A stretch of 64,000 nucleotides of DNA from Aminobacter anthyllidis (GCF_018555685.1 NZ_JAFLWW010000009.1:1-64000); one strand, 5' to 3'; shown: positions 45,842-56,218, counted from the stretch's first letter. Numbers and translations: made by a program. The notes: generated from the sequence alone by a model not told the origin.

Positions 45842-46258
45842 TTATGCTCCCCGCGCCAGGTAGCCGGCGATCCAGATCGCCGCCGTCAGCACCACCGAGG
45901 CGATGAGCGTCGCCCAGGCGAATTTCGAGGCGGTCTGCTTTTCAAGCGCCGCACCGGTGTCCCAGACCAGGTGGCGAAGGCCGCCCAGCATGTGCAGCAT
46001 CAAGGCCCAGGTGTAGCCGAGCAGGACCAGCTGGCCGATCCAGCTGCCGAACACCCAGCTGACGAATTCGAAATAGTGCTGCGACGTCGCCGCCGCGATC
46101 AGCCACCAGGCGACCAGCAGCGTGCCGAAGTAGAGCGCGCAGCCGGTGATGCGGTGCAGGATCGACGTCGTCATGGTGATTGGCGGGCGGTAGATGCTCA
46201 GATGCGGCGACAAAGGCCGCGCACGCGATGTGGCTTGGGTGGCTTGTGATTTGCTCAT
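45842..46258 (-). CDS. sdhC: Succinate dehydrogenase cytochrome b556 subunit C
   Basis: A 138-residue three-helix protein. [20 protein letters not shown] and LHRITGC are the quinone-site motif (Ser/Arg), and [12 protein letters not shown] contains the heme ligand His. The ATG at 46256-46258 was chosen. First gene of the sdhCDAB cluster. Confidence 0.94.
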   Translation of the reverse strand: MSKSQATQATSRARPLSPHLSIYRPPITMTTSILHRITGCALYFGTLLVAWWLIAAATSQHYFEFVSWVFGSWIGQLVLLGYTWALMLHMLGGLRHLVWDTGAALEKQTASKFAWATLIASVVLTAAIWIAGYLARGA

Positions 46259-46670
46259 GGCTCCCCCGGTCTGCATCCGAGCGTGGCTATGTTTGAATAC
46301 GGCGCCGTCGCACCGTTTTGCGACGTCGGACTGCGCGCTTTCTAAAGCTCTTTTTGCACCGCGTCAAAGTCAGAAAACCGTTCTGGCGCACCTATTTAGT
46401 CGCATCACGGCTTCAATCGATTGAACAAATGCCGCCGCTACCCGCATGGGTGAGTCGTCTCGAAACATGCCTGCGGAACAGGCAATGATGGCATCCCCCA
46501 TTGGGACGATGCCCGGCTACCCGTTCGTTGGCGCGGGCAAGACGTCGGGCGCGCCTGGCAACGGAAAATTAACCATGTTTGTTAATCTTTTGCGCCCAAA
46601 CAGGCGCCAAGCCTTAACAAAGATTAAGAAACGGTTAATCTCCGGTTCGATCGAACAGGGAGATTATCCG
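46259..46670. promoter_or_regulatory. Divergent sdhC / secreted-protein promoter region
   Basis: No credible gene in 412 bases. The sdhC-proximal part is unremarkable. From 46565 on it is A/T-rich with four TTAA tetrads; TTAA-GAAACGG-TTAA (46624-46638) is a CtrA-type box that ends 32 bases before the ATG at 46671. Confidence 0.5.
46624..46638. promoter_or_regulatory. CtrA-type box upstream of the secreted-protein gene
   Basis: TTAA (46624-46627), seven bases GAAACGG, TTAA (46635-46638), 32 bases before the ATG at 46671. A third TTAA lies at 46614-46617. Confidence 0.5.
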
Positions 46671-47024
46671 ATGCGCTCCATACTGGCTTTGACCGCAGCT
46701 GCGTCGCTGATGCTTGGCGCAGGCATGGCGCTCACCTCTCCGGCCGCCGCCGGCGGCAGCCATGATCGCGTCTATGCCGATTCTTTCGGCAACCTGATCG
46801 TCGAAAGCACCACCGGCTACAAGCGCATCATCGTTGGCGAAGGCGCTTCGGCCCGCAAGCTAGCCGCCTACACCGGCTCGACCGGGCCGAAGGTGATCTA
46901 TCTCGACGGGCCGGACCGCAAGGCAACGCACTGCTACCGTCCGCCCATGCTGCTCAAGGGGCGCAGCTACATGTATGGCTTCTCCGAAGGCGAAATCCCG
47001 CAGCCCGGGCTGGTTTGCCGCTGA
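46671..47024 (+). CDS. Hypothetical secreted protein (117 aa)
   Basis: A small periplasmic or secreted protein. Residues 1-27 are a signal peptide ending SPAAA-GG. The mature part has alternating strand-like stretches: DSFGNLIVESTTGYKRIIVG, PKVIYLDG and GRSYMYGFSEGEIPQP, with two cysteines that could form a disulfide. CAGGGAG precedes the ATG. A CtrA-type box lies in its promoter. I do not recognise the family. Confidence 0.8.
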   Translation: MRSILALTAAASLMLGAGMALTSPAAAGGSHDRVYADSFGNLIVESTTGYKRIIVGEGASARKLAAYTGSTGPKVIYLDGPDRKATHCYRPPMLLKGRSYMYGFSEGEIPQPGLVCR

Positions 47025-47027
47025 GCT

Positions 47028-48245
47028 TTACCTGCTCGTTGGCTTGATGCCGAACGGTACGACGGTCGAATCCGCAAACAGCGCGATCGAACCCCACACC
47101 CGGACGCAGTCGCGCCCATCCTTCTTTGCCTCGTAGAGCGCTGCGTCGGCCCGCACCATCAACTGGTCGATGCTTTCGCCGGCGACAAGCTCGGCGACGC
47201 CGAAACTTGCGGTGAAGCGGCAGTCACCCGGCAGGCCGTCGACCGGCATGCCCGAGAACGCCGAGCGCGCGCCTTCGGCGAACAGCCGCGCCGACGCGAG
47301 ATGCGCACCCGGCAGGATGATGGCGAATTCCTCGCCGCCGATTCGCCCCGCGACATGGTGCCCGGCCATCGATTCGCGGATGAACCGCGCGAAGGCTTCG
47401 ATGACCCGGTCGCCCGATGCATGGCCGTAGCTGTCGTTGATCGACTTGAAATGATCGAGGTCGGAGATGACCAGCGTGATCGGCAGCCCCTGGCGCGTCG
47501 CGTCGCGCATCGCGCTGGCCGCCCGCCGCTGGAACCCGCCGCGGTTGAGCAGGCCCGACAGCGCATCGGTTTCCGACTTCTGCGTCGCATCGAGCAGGAT
47601 ATCGCGCACCAGGATCACCAGCAGCATCAGCGCGATCGACAGCGCGAACACAGTGCCCAGCGCCTGCGAGATCATCGCATAGGTGCTCTGGAGGTAGTGA
47701 TGCGGATCGGAGCCCGGACCGCCGACGGCGAGCGCCAGGTAGGGTTTGGAGAAGAACTGCAGCGCGCTCGCCAAAAGTACGCCCGCAAGCACGTAGTCGA
47801 ACTGGCTGAGTTTCCGGCGCGAGCGCAGGATTGTCGCCGCGCCGACCGCTTGTGCCACCGCATAAGGCGTCTGGTAGGTCATCATGCGCAGCAGCGAATC
47901 GCGGAGCAATCCTTGCGTGGCAAAGACCGCGATCGTCGTCACGACGAGGAACGCCGCCATCAGCCGCCATGCCGGCTGCGCCTCGTAGCGGCTGGCCAGT
48001 CCAATGTTCATGATCAGCAGCGTCACGAGGAAGGCGACGAAATTGGCGGTGACGATGAACCGCGTGTCGTCGAACAACGGGATCAGGAATTCGGTGCCGA
48101 TGTAGACGATTCCGGTGAGATAGCAGAGCGCGAACCAGCGCGCCGAGATGCGCCTGTCGTCATAGATGGCGATCGACATGAACGCGCCGGCCAGGAGGCC
48201 GGCGACAAACACGTTGATTGCGAGAATGAACTCTGCACCGCTCAT
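47028..48245 (-). CDS. Membrane-bound diguanylate cyclase
   Basis: A 405-residue protein with about seven membrane helices in the first 210 residues and a C-terminal GGDEF domain. The active site reads RIGGEEFAIIL, a functional GGEEF variant; VISDLDHFKSINDSYGHASGD is the substrate-site block. The RxxD inhibitory site five residues upstream is absent (AGHH), so product inhibition of the usual kind is unlikely. It makes c-di-GMP. The start is the ATG at 48243-48245. Confidence 0.9.
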   Translation of the reverse strand: MSGAEFILAINVFVAGLLAGAFMSIAIYDDRRISARWFALCYLTGIVYIGTEFLIPLFDDTRFIVTANFVAFLVTLLIMNIGLASRYEAQPAWRLMAAFLVVTTIAVFATQGLLRDSLLRMMTYQTPYAVAQAVGAATILRSRRKLSQFDYVLAGVLLASALQFFSKPYLALAVGGPGSDPHHYLQSTYAMISQALGTVFALSIALMLLVILVRDILLDATQKSETDALSGLLNRGGFQRRAASAMRDATRQGLPITLVISDLDHFKSINDSYGHASGDRVIEAFARFIRESMAGHHVAGRIGGEEFAIILPGAHLASARLFAEGARSAFSGMPVDGLPGDCRFTASFGVAELVAGESIDQLMVRADAALYEAKKDGRDCVRVWGSIALFADSTVVPFGIKPTSR

Positions 48246-48350
48246 CGTTCGCTGCAATCTCCTTCGCGCGGATATCACCACAACCCAGCGAAAAAGACGT
48301 TAACGCGACGCTCAAAATGCGGGTTATCTCAGCCCATTCCCCCGTTACGA

Positions 48351-48383
48351 AAAAGGCGGCGGAACAGTTGCTCCGCCGCCTCG
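48351..48383 (-). terminator. Terminator of leuC
   Basis: GGCGGCGGA (48356-48364) and TCCGCCGCC (48373-48381) around an 8-base loop; on the minus strand it is followed by TTTTT, 40 bases past the leuC stop. Confidence 0.9.
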
Positions 48384-48420
48384 GTAATTTTGCAATCAGC
48401 CGGTTGTGCCGGCCTGGCCG

Positions 48421-49830
48421 TCAGTGCCAGTCGCGAATGTCGACGAAATGCCCGGCGATCGCCGCCGCTGCTGCCATGGCCGGCGACACCAGATGGGTGC
48501 GGCCCTTGAAGCCCTGGCGTCCCTCGAAGTTGCGGTTCGAGGTCGAAGCGCAGCGCTCATGCGGCTTGAGCCGGTCGTCGTTCATGGCCAGGCACATCGA
48601 GCAGCCCGGCTCGCGCCAGTCGAAGCCGGCGGCAACGAAGATCTTGTCGAGGCCCTCGGCTTCCGCCTGTTCCTTGACTAGGCCCGAGCCCGGCACGATC
48701 ATCGCACTGACCGTCGAGGCCACCTTGCGGCCCTCGACGACCTTGGCGACGGCGCGCAGGTCTTCGATGCGGCCATTGGTGCACGAGCCGATGAAGACGC
48801 GGTCGACCGAAATGTCGGTGATCTTGGTGCCGGCGGTCAGGCCCATATAGTCGAGCGCGCGCTTCTTGGAGTTGCGCTTGTTCTCGTCCTCGATGATCTC
48901 AGCGTCCGGCACGACGCCGGTGACGGCGACGACGTCCTCGGGCGACGAACCCCAGGTGACGATGGGCGGCAGCTTGGCGGCGTCGAGCACCACGACCTTG
49001 TCGAAATGCGCGCCTTCGTCCGAATGCAGCGTCTTCCAGTATTCGAGCGCCATGTCGAAGGCCTTGCCCTTCGGCGCGCGCGGCTTGTCCTGGACGTAGG
49101 CGTAGGTCTTCTCATCAGGCGCTATCAGGCCGGCACGGGCCCCGCCCTCGATCGACATGTTGCAGATCGTCATGCGGCCTTCCATCGACAGCGCGCGGAT
49201 CGCCTCGCCGGCATACTCGATGACGTAGCCGGTGCCGCCGGCGGTGCCGATCTCGCCGATGATGGCAAGCACGATGTCCTTGGCGGTGACGCCTTCCGGC
49301 AGCTGGCCGTCGACGCGCACCAGCATGTTCTTGGCCTTCTTCTGGATCAGCGTCTGGGTCGCCAGCACGTGCTCCACTTCCGACGTGCCGATGCCGTGCG
49401 CCAAGGCGCCGAACGCGCCATGCGTCGAGGTGTGGCTGTCGCCGCAGACAATCGTCATGCCGGGCAGCGTGAAGCCCTGTTCGGGGCCGACGATGTGGAC
49501 GATGCCCTGGCGCTTGTCGTTCTCGGAGTAGTACTCGACGCCGAAATCAGCCGAGTTCTTGGCCAGCGCCTCGACCTGGATGCGGCTTTCCTCGTTCTTG
49601 ATGCCGTTCTTGCGGTCCGGCGAGGTCGGCACGTTGTGGTCGACGACGGCCAGCGTCCTTTCGGGGTGGCGCACGGTACGGCCGGTCATGCGCAGGCCTT
49701 CGAACGCCTGCGGGCTCGTCACTTCGTGCACGAGATGGCGGTCGATGTAGAGCAGACAGGTGCCATCGTCCTGGCGGTCGACAATGTGGTCGTCAAATAT
49801 CTTGTCGTAGAGGGTGCGCGGTGCGCTCAT
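48421..49830 (-). CDS. leuC: 3-isopropylmalate dehydratase large subunit
   Basis: A 469-residue aconitase-family enzyme that isomerises 2- to 3-isopropylmalate with LeuD. It has [40 protein letters not shown] and the [4Fe-4S] cysteines in [14 protein letters not shown] and [11 protein letters not shown]. leuD is not in the window, common in rhizobia. The start is the ATG at 49828-49830. Confidence 0.96.
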   Translation of the reverse strand: MSAPRTLYDKIFDDHIVDRQDDGTCLLYIDRHLVHEVTSPQAFEGLRMTGRTVRHPERTLAVVDHNVPTSPDRKNGIKNEESRIQVEALAKNSADFGVEYYSENDKRQGIVHIVGPEQGFTLPGMTIVCGDSHTSTHGAFGALAHGIGTSEVEHVLATQTLIQKKAKNMLVRVDGQLPEGVTAKDIVLAIIGEIGTAGGTGYVIEYAGEAIRALSMEGRMTICNMSIEGGARAGLIAPDEKTYAYVQDKPRAPKGKAFDMALEYWKTLHSDEGAHFDKVVVLDAAKLPPIVTWGSSPEDVVAVTGVVPDAEIIEDENKRNSKKRALDYMGLTAGTKITDISVDRVFIGSCTNGRIEDLRAVAKVVEGRKVASTVSAMIVPGSGLVKEQAEAEGLDKIFVAAGFDWREPGCSMCLAMNDDRLKPHERCASTSNRNFEGRQGFKGRTHLVSPAMAAAAAIAGHFVDIRDWH

Positions 49831-50078
49831 GGCTTTGGATCCGTCGATGTGAACATGGGAAGGCTGCGGCGCCGAAAGCCCGTCGGCTCGGCGAAAACGA
49901 CTAGATAAGTCGGCTGGTCAACGCGCCTGAAATCCGGGCAAAGAAACGCGACGGCAGGCGCTTGTGGTCCTGCAGCACGAAACCCTTGTAGGCCGGATCT
50001 CCAAAGAGCTCTTCCATAAGCGGCTCAATACCAATCTTTTGACGTTCCGGCAATCGCAAGCTCCAACTGGCCCAGGCG

Positions 50079-50100
50079 CCGGCGGCGCAGTCGCCGCCGG
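50079..50100. other. GC hairpin after the dehalogenase pseudogene
   Basis: CCGGCGGCG (50079-50087) and CGCCGCCGG (50092-50100) with a 4-base loop, no T tract; a weak terminator candidate for the minus-strand gene ending at 50114. Confidence 0.45.
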
Positions 50101-50113
50101 GCTGGACAAAAGC

Positions 50114-51075
<962 letters not shown>

Positions 51076-51077
51076 CC

Positions 51078-51554
51078 TTGAAAGAAACAATTCCGGAAAA
51101 TCCGCCGCTCGGCCTTCTGCTGCGCCTCGTCCACCAGCATTGGACACAGGCCGTCGACAATGCGCTCGACGCCGCCGGCTTCGGCGACATCCGGCCACCC
51201 CATGCCAATGTCTTCACCTTCACCCCGGCCGAAGGCATCCAGGTCAGCGAACTCACCAAGCTTGCCCATGTGCGCAAGCAGACCATGACCCAGGCGGTCG
51301 AGGAGCTGGAGAAGCTTGGTTATGTCGAGCGCCGGCCCGATCCCAACGATCGCCGCGGCCGCCTCGTCTTCCTCACCGGGCGCGGCAAGGCCGTACGGCC
51401 GATCGCATCCGCCACCGGCCGCAAGGTCGACGAGCGCTGGGCCGAACTCACCAGCGCGGAGGAAATGGAAACGCTGCGCCAGGCACTGCGACTGCTGTTC
51501 GAAAAGGTACGCGACGACGTGCCGGCACGACCGGCGTCCGATACGGATGGCTGA
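51078..51554 (+). CDS. MarR family transcriptional regulator
   Basis: A 158-residue MarR protein: IQVSELTKLAHVRKQTMTQA recognition helix and LEKLGYVERRPDPNDRRGRLV wing. It begins with a TTG at 51078 by the best fit (AGGTGA about 10 bases upstream). Divergent from the dehalogenase, with direct repeats in between, so it probably regulates that gene and itself. Confidence 0.88.
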   Translation: MKETIPENPPLGLLLRLVHQHWTQAVDNALDAAGFGDIRPPHANVFTFTPAEGIQVSELTKLAHVRKQTMTQAVEELEKLGYVERRPDPNDRRGRLVFLTGRGKAVRPIASATGRKVDERWAELTSAEEMETLRQALRLLFEKVRDDVPARPASDTDG

Positions 51555-51619
51555 TCGTTGTCGCTAAGCAAATTCGACAAAAAGTGCGAAGCGGTTTTCC
51601 GTCCGGCGCCGGGACAACG

Positions 51620-52168
51620 CTAAGCGCGCTTGCCCTTGGCCTCTGCCTTGCGCGGCACCGGCTTTTCGTCGCGCTTGTCTTCGCTCAGGTCGAACTTCAC
51701 CTCGATCGAGTGCATCAGCCCGAGAACGACAAGCACCATGAAGGTGCCGAAGCCGGCGATCTGCCAGAAGCCGAGCCCGGCGGCGAGTCCGATGGCGCCG
51801 GCCAGCCACATGCCCGCACCTGTGGTCAGTCCCTGAACCTCGCCGCGCGCAAACAGGATAGTGCCCGCGGCGAGGAACGCGACGCCAGCAGTCACCGCCT
51901 CGACGGCGCGGATCGGATCGACCTTGACCATCTCCTTCATGCCGTCGGCCGCAAACATCGGCGCATGCACGATCTCGATGGTCAGGATGCCGAAGGTCGC
52001 GGCAGCCACGCACACCAGCACATGGGTTCTCAACCCCGCCGGCCGGTTGCGCCATTCACGTTCGAAGCCGATCACCGCGCCGAAGATCGTCGCCAAAAGC
52101 AGCCGGGCAACGATGACGGGAAACGAGGTGTAGGTCGGATGGCCGAATTCTTCGACGAGTTGTTCCAT
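51620..52168 (-). CDS. MgtC/SapB family membrane protein
   Basis: A 182-residue protein with about five membrane helices. The MgtC signature lies near the N-terminus: ATIFGAVIGFEREWRNRPAG and LRTHVLVCVAAATFG; VEAVTAGVAFLAAGTILFARG follows. The charged C-terminal tail (DKRDEKPVPRKAEAKGKRA) is short and lacks the MgtC C-terminal domain. MgtC proteins serve in Mg2+-limited or intracellular growth; the role here is unknown. Confidence 0.9.
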   Translation of the reverse strand: MEQLVEEFGHPTYTSFPVIVARLLLATIFGAVIGFEREWRNRPAGLRTHVLVCVAAATFGILTIEIVHAPMFAADGMKEMVKVDPIRAVEAVTAGVAFLAAGTILFARGEVQGLTTGAGMWLAGAIGLAAGLGFWQIAGFGTFMVLVVLGLMHSIEVKFDLSEDKRDEKPVPRKAEAKGKRA

Positions 52169-52306
52169 GAGGCCCTCATTCTGGTTCGGCCCCCAACGCG
52201 CCATGGCAAGGCTGGTTCCGCCGCGCCAGCCTGAAAGCGTGCCGCAACGCTGCATCGGCTCGCTCGGAACGAGCCCTAATCAGAAAGGCCCGTTCAAACG
52301 GCCCGT

Positions 52307-52723
52307 TCAAAACGGCTTGACGATCACCAGTCCGACGGTGCCGAGCAACAGCAGGCCAACCAGCCAATGCAGCTTCAGCACGATGGCCGCCGGCTTGGCC
52401 AGCCTGGCGCCGGCGAGCTGCCGCAACTGGCCCGACAGCACGCCGTGCAGCCCCGACATCGCCATCACGAGCGCAAGCTTGGCATGCAGCCAGGCATCGC
52501 CGAAGAAGCCGACGTCATAAGCGAGGTAGAGGCCGAGCCCCCACGTCGCCAGCATCGCTGGCGTCGCCAAGGTTGCAAATCCCGCCCGCAGCAGGGTCGC
52601 CTGCTTGGCATCGATGCCGCCGGCTACCGCCATGCGCGACAATGTCAGCGGCACGAAGATCATGCCCGACAGCCAGACCACCATCGCCACGACATGCAGC
52701 GACTTGATGACGAGATAGCTCAT
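52307..52723 (-). CDS. CopD/HemJ-like membrane protein
   Basis: A 138-residue protein of four membrane helices. YLVIKSLHVVAMVVWLSGMI and WLHAKLALVMAMSGLHGVLSGQ bear the conserved histidines of the CopD/HemJ superfamily. HemJ is protoporphyrinogen oxidase; CopD proteins are copper-linked. The sequence is shorter than usual HemJ and lies away from the hem operon, so I do not decide. It overlaps the DUF3817 gene by 4 bases. Confidence 0.75.
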   Translation of the reverse strand: MSYLVIKSLHVVAMVVWLSGMIFVPLTLSRMAVAGGIDAKQATLLRAGFATLATPAMLATWGLGLYLAYDVGFFGDAWLHAKLALVMAMSGLHGVLSGQLRQLAGARLAKPAAIVLKLHWLVGLLLLGTVGLVIVKPF

Positions 52724-53049
52724 AGGCCGGCCGTCTGGTTGGCCGCCCTGGCGACGAGGTAGCGATCGTTGATGAAGGTGCCGAAAGGCACAAGGCAGGC
52801 AAGGCCGGTGCGCAGCATCTCCCTGGGCGACCAGCCGCCGCCGGAAAAATTGTCGACCAGGCAAACGACGTAGAACACGAAGGCGAGGCCGTGGACCGGC
52901 CCGGCCGCGCTGACGATCGCGGGATAACCGGCCAGATGTTTCATCGGCACGGCGACCAGCACGAGGAAGAGCAGCGTGCTGCCTTCGAACAGGCCCGCGA
53001 GGCGCAGGCGGGAAAGTGGATCGGCGAGGGTCTTGCGAATGGTTTCCAT
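52720..53049 (-). CDS. DUF3817 membrane protein
   Basis: A 109-residue membrane protein with three helices: LSRLRLAGLFEGSTLLFLVL, GPVHGLAFVFYVVCLVDNF and LACLVPFGTFINDRYL. The GxxEG and GxxHGxxF motifs fit DUF3817. Function unknown. It overlaps the next gene by 4 bases (ATGA), so they are coupled. Confidence 0.82.
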   Translation of the reverse strand: METIRKTLADPLSRLRLAGLFEGSTLLFLVLVAVPMKHLAGYPAIVSAAGPVHGLAFVFYVVCLVDNFSGGGWSPREMLRTGLACLVPFGTFINDRYLVARAANQTAGL

Positions 53050-53124
53050 GGCGCGAGATTTGTCCGCGACCGGGCCATCCGCAATCGTCCATCCGGTCGC
53101 AGAGGCCGAATGACGCGCGACATA

Positions 53125-53760
53125 TCAGACAACCCTGAATATGTAGGCCTTCACCAGCACATCCGGTTCGCCGACCGCAAAGGCACGGAAAGGCGGGCTT
53201 GCCTCTACCGGCAGCCATTTGCCTGCCGCCTCGAGCGCGGCGAACTTCTCCTGGAAGCCGCCTGCCTCCAGCACGGTGTCTCGCACGGTGAATATGGCAT
53301 GGCCGCCACTGGCGGTGACCCGCACCAATTCATCGAGGCTCGATGCCGGTGCATGCCCTGACGTGAACACGCCGGTCGACAGGAATGCGCGGAAATGCCC
53401 GTCCGGCCACGGCAGCGGCCCGCCAAGCGCTGCCAGTTTCAGCTCGCCATAACACTGGCGGCTCCCGGCGATGTCGAGCATCTCCTGCGACAGGTCGAGG
53501 CCAGTGAGGTCGTCATAACCGAGCGCCTTGAGCGAAGGTCCCGAAAGCCCGGTGCCGCAACCGGCGTCGAGCAGTGGCCCTTCTCCCTTGGGCACATGTC
53601 GCGCCACCCAGGCCGCGATCAGGAAGGGCAGCAGGTAGCCAAGTGCCGCCGTCTCGCTGTCATAGGCCGCCGCCCATGCCGCATAGGCGTCGGCCAGCTC
53701 CGTTTCCGTCTCCGCCGCATAGACCATGTCGAGGGCGGTCTTGCCGGCGTCGTGGGTCAT
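53125..53760 (-). CDS. SAM-dependent methyltransferase
   Basis: A 211-residue class I methyltransferase, with PLLDAGCGTGLSGPSLKALG (motif I), LTGLDLSQEMLDIA (motif II) and ELVRVTASGGHAIFTVRD (motif post). The sequence resembles the UbiE/WBSCR27-like methyltransferases. Its start overlaps the permease stop by 4 bases, so it is co-translated with the ABC genes. Substrate unknown. Confidence 0.85.
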   Translation of the reverse strand: MTHDAGKTALDMVYAAETETELADAYAAWAAAYDSETAALGYLLPFLIAAWVARHVPKGEGPLLDAGCGTGLSGPSLKALGYDDLTGLDLSQEMLDIAGSRQCYGELKLAALGGPLPWPDGHFRAFLSTGVFTSGHAPASSLDELVRVTASGGHAIFTVRDTVLEAGGFQEKFAALEAAGKWLPVEASPPFRAFAVGEPDVLVKAYIFRVV

Positions 53761-54563
53761 GGCGTGAAGTCCCTGCGCAGTCGCCTCTCCAGCGCGCGCA
53801 GGACCAGCGACAGCCCCAGCGTCAGGATCAGGTAGACATAGGCCACGATGGAATAGGTCTCGAAGAAGCGGAACGAGCCCGAGGCATAGACCTTGGCCAT
53901 CTGGGTGATGTCGGCGACGCCGAGCACCGAGACCAGCGAGGAATCCTTCACCATGGCGATGAAGTCGTTGCTGTAGGGCGGCAGGATGGTCCTGAACGCC
54001 TGCGGCCAGACGATAAGTCGGAACCGCTGGGTGCGGGAAAGCCCCAGCGCCTTCGCCGCCTCGATCTGGCCGACGTCGACGGCCTGGATGCCGGCCCGGA
54101 AGATCTCGGCGATGAAGGACGAATAGGCGATCATCAAGGCGATGATCGCCCGCCACAGCAGCGAGAAGTCGCGCACCTGCATCGGCTCGACCAGTCCGGC
54201 GGACTGCAACGGGATGGTTGCCCAGTTCCATGCCACGACGAAGGCCGGCGCGCCGACGAAGGCGATCCAGAACAGCAGTACCAGGATCGGCAGCCCGCGA
54301 ATGATCTCGACATAGAAGCGCGAGACCTGGCGCAGCACTTTTGAATTCGACAGCCCGAGCAGTGCGATGAACAGGCCGAGTGCCGACGCCATGGCGAAGG
54401 CGACGATGGTGACGAAAAGCGTCACCCAAAGCCCTTTGGCCAGCGTCGACAGGATCTGGCCGTAGACGTCGCTGGCCGCGATCGTCACCGCCGAAACAAC
54501 CCCGATCGCCACGGCGGCCACCAGCCACCACGGAAAATCGTCCTTCTTGACCCGGGGGCTCAT
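53757..54563 (-). CDS. Polar amino acid ABC transporter permease
   Basis: A 268-residue HisM/GlnP-type permease with about five helices. LGLFIALLGLSN and FYVEIIRGLPILVLLFWI carry the N-terminal signature; the EAA loop reads VGQIEAAKALGLSRTQRFRLIVWPQ, which docks the ATPase. It works with the binding protein 123 bases upstream; no ATPase gene is adjacent. Confidence 0.92.
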   Translation of the reverse strand: MSPRVKKDDFPWWLVAAVAIGVVSAVTIAASDVYGQILSTLAKGLWVTLFVTIVAFAMASALGLFIALLGLSNSKVLRQVSRFYVEIIRGLPILVLLFWIAFVGAPAFVVAWNWATIPLQSAGLVEPMQVRDFSLLWRAIIALMIAYSSFIAEIFRAGIQAVDVGQIEAAKALGLSRTQRFRLIVWPQAFRTILPPYSNDFIAMVKDSSLVSVLGVADITQMAKVYASGSFRFFETYSIVAYVYLILTLGLSLVLRALERRLRRDFTP

Positions 54564-54603
54564 GCTGCGGCTGGCATCTGTCGCGCGAAAACCGAGCGGC
54601 CGG

Positions 54604-54660
54604 CCTGATCTCCCCCCTTGTGGGGGAGATGGGCGGCAGCCCAGAGCGGGGCAACGTGGA
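54604..54660. repeat. Rhizobial intergenic palindrome (CTCCCCC type)
   Basis: ATCTCCCCC (54607-54615) and GGGGGAGAT (54621-54629) pair, followed by GGGCGGCAGCCCAGAGCGGGG. A repeat of this form is common in rhizobial genomes (memory, not searched). It lies between the binding protein and permease genes. Confidence 0.7.
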
Positions 54661-54686
54661 GCACGGACACCGAAGAGTATCCCAGG

Positions 54687-55484
54687 CTACTGGCCCATCT
54701 TGTAGTCGAGGAACCACTTCTTGTTCAGCTTGTCGAAGGTGCCGTCCGCCTTCAGCGCAGCGATCGCCGCGTTGATCGGGTCGACGAGGTCCGAGCCCTT
54801 CTTGAAGATGAAGCCGAAATCCTCGCTGCCCAGCGGCTCGCCCACCACCTTGAGCTTGCCTTCAGAGGCGTCGACATAGCCTTGCGCGGCAACGCTGTCG
54901 GTCAGCACCAGGTCGACGTCGCCGGCCTTGAGCGCCTGCACGGTGGCGCCGAACGTCTCGAAAAGCTTGATGCGCGGGTTCTGCTCGTTGCCGTCGAGGA
55001 TCTCGTAGACGGCGGTGTAGAAGGGCGAGGTACCCGGCTGCGCCGCGATCAGGCCGTCCTTGAGTGCACCGAAGCTCTTGGCGTCAGTGAAGCGGCTCTC
55101 GTCGGCGCGCACCAGCATGAACTGCTGCGAACGCATGTAGGGATCGGAGAAGTCGACCTTCTCCTTGCGCTCGTCCTTGATGGTGATGCCGGTCATGCCG
55201 ACCTGATACTGGCCGTCCGAGACCGCCTGGATCATCGCGTCCCAGCTGGTGTTCTGGTACTCGATCTTGAAGTTCAGCCGCTTGGCGATCTCATCCATGG
55301 CGTCATATTCCCAGCCGATCTGCTTGCCGGTCTTGGGGTCGATGAACTGCAATGGCGGATAGGCGTTCTCGGTCACCACGACGACCGACTTGCCGCCGAG
55401 ATCCGGCAGGCTCTGGGCCATGGCGGCAAAGGGCAGAAGCACGACAGCCAGCGCGCCGGCCAGCGACAGTTTGAAATTCGACAT
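54687..55484 (-). CDS. Polar amino acid ABC transporter substrate-binding protein
   Basis: A 265-residue periplasmic protein. A signal peptide (to about AMA-QS) precedes the family 3 solute-binding fold: VVVTENAYPPLQFIDPKTGK, GWEYDAMDEIAKRLNFK and YQVGMTGITIKDERKEKVDFS. The pattern is of glutamine/histidine/arginine binding proteins; the exact ligand is not readable. First gene of the cluster with the permease and methyltransferase. Confidence 0.93.
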   Translation of the reverse strand: MSNFKLSLAGALAVVLLPFAAMAQSLPDLGGKSVVVVTENAYPPLQFIDPKTGKQIGWEYDAMDEIAKRLNFKIEYQNTSWDAMIQAVSDGQYQVGMTGITIKDERKEKVDFSDPYMRSQQFMLVRADESRFTDAKSFGALKDGLIAAQPGTSPFYTAVYEILDGNEQNPRIKLFETFGATVQALKAGDVDLVLTDSVAAQGYVDASEGKLKVVGEPLGSEDFGFIFKKGSDLVDPINAAIAALKADGTFDKLNKKWFLDYKMGQ

Positions 55485-55641
55485 GATGCGTTCCCCGAAA
55501 ACACAAGACCGGCGGCGCCGGTCGATTTGCGCCAGACTTTAGCCGTCCCAAGCGTGCTTGCAAGCATGGACGATGCGCCAGCACAGCTGAATGCACTGTA
55601 TCTGTTTCGCTTTTGGCGCGTTTGCGAAACAAACTCGGGCG

Positions 55642-56151
55642 TCAGCCGCCCCGCTGGTAGATCAGCAGCTGCTCATCGTAAAACACCCCGTCGACCAGCA
55701 GCGCTCTCGGCTCCACGCCATAGCTGACGAAGCCGAGACTGAGATAAAGCCTGAGGGCCGGCGCATTGTCGGCGATCACATGGGCATGCACCGCAAGGCC
55801 ATGCTCGCTGGCGTGGTCGATGACCTGCCGCACCAGCGCTTGGGCGGCACCCGTGCCACGCCATTCGGGATCGACATAAACGCCATACATCGCGCCCTTG
55901 TGCCGCGTCTTGCGCCGCTTTTCAGCAATGAACGTCGCCACGCCGACGAGTTCGGCGCCGCCAAACACGCCAAACACCGCATCGGGCTCTGCCAGGCTTA
56001 TCCGCGCCTCGAAATCGGCATCGCCCAGATGCGCCTCGTCTTCCGGGCTCGAGCTGAAAGCGAGCGGCGCGTTTTCAAGTGCCGCAAGCCGCAGCCTGCG
56101 ATAGGCAGCGCCCTCGCCCGGCACCAGCTTGCGAACGACGAAATCCCGCAT
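55642..56151 (-). CDS. GNAT family N-acetyltransferase
   Basis: A 169-residue acetyltransferase. Acetyl-CoA site GVYVDPEWRGTGAAQALVRQ in motif A; the earlier AFSSSPEDEAHL and ALRLYLSLGFVSYG (motif B) fit the fold. The substrate is unknown. The ATG at 56149-56151 follows the rplS terminator on the same strand. Confidence 0.9.
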   Translation of the reverse strand: MRDFVVRKLVPGEGAAYRRLRLAALENAPLAFSSSPEDEAHLGDADFEARISLAEPDAVFGVFGGAELVGVATFIAEKRRKTRHKGAMYGVYVDPEWRGTGAAQALVRQVIDHASEHGLAVHAHVIADNAPALRLYLSLGFVSYGVEPRALLVDGVFYDEQLLIYQRGG

Positions 56152-56172
56152 GAAAACCCTCCCCCAAAACGC

Positions 56173-56197
56173 AAAAGGGCGGCCGAAGCCGCCCTTT
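56173..56197 (-). terminator. Terminator of rplS
   Basis: AAAGGGCGGC (56174-56183) and GCCGCCCTTT (56188-56197) around CGAA, with a T tract on the minus strand, 22 bases after the rplS stop. Confidence 0.9.
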
Positions 56198-56218
56198 CGA
56201 AAACCAGTGTGCCAGAAA

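Noticed and set aside
53761-54717. A frame joining the methyltransferase to about 320 upstream codons, suggesting a fusion
   Set aside because: The upstream part is antiparallel-free noise over the permease gene in another frame; the methyltransferase starts at 53760.
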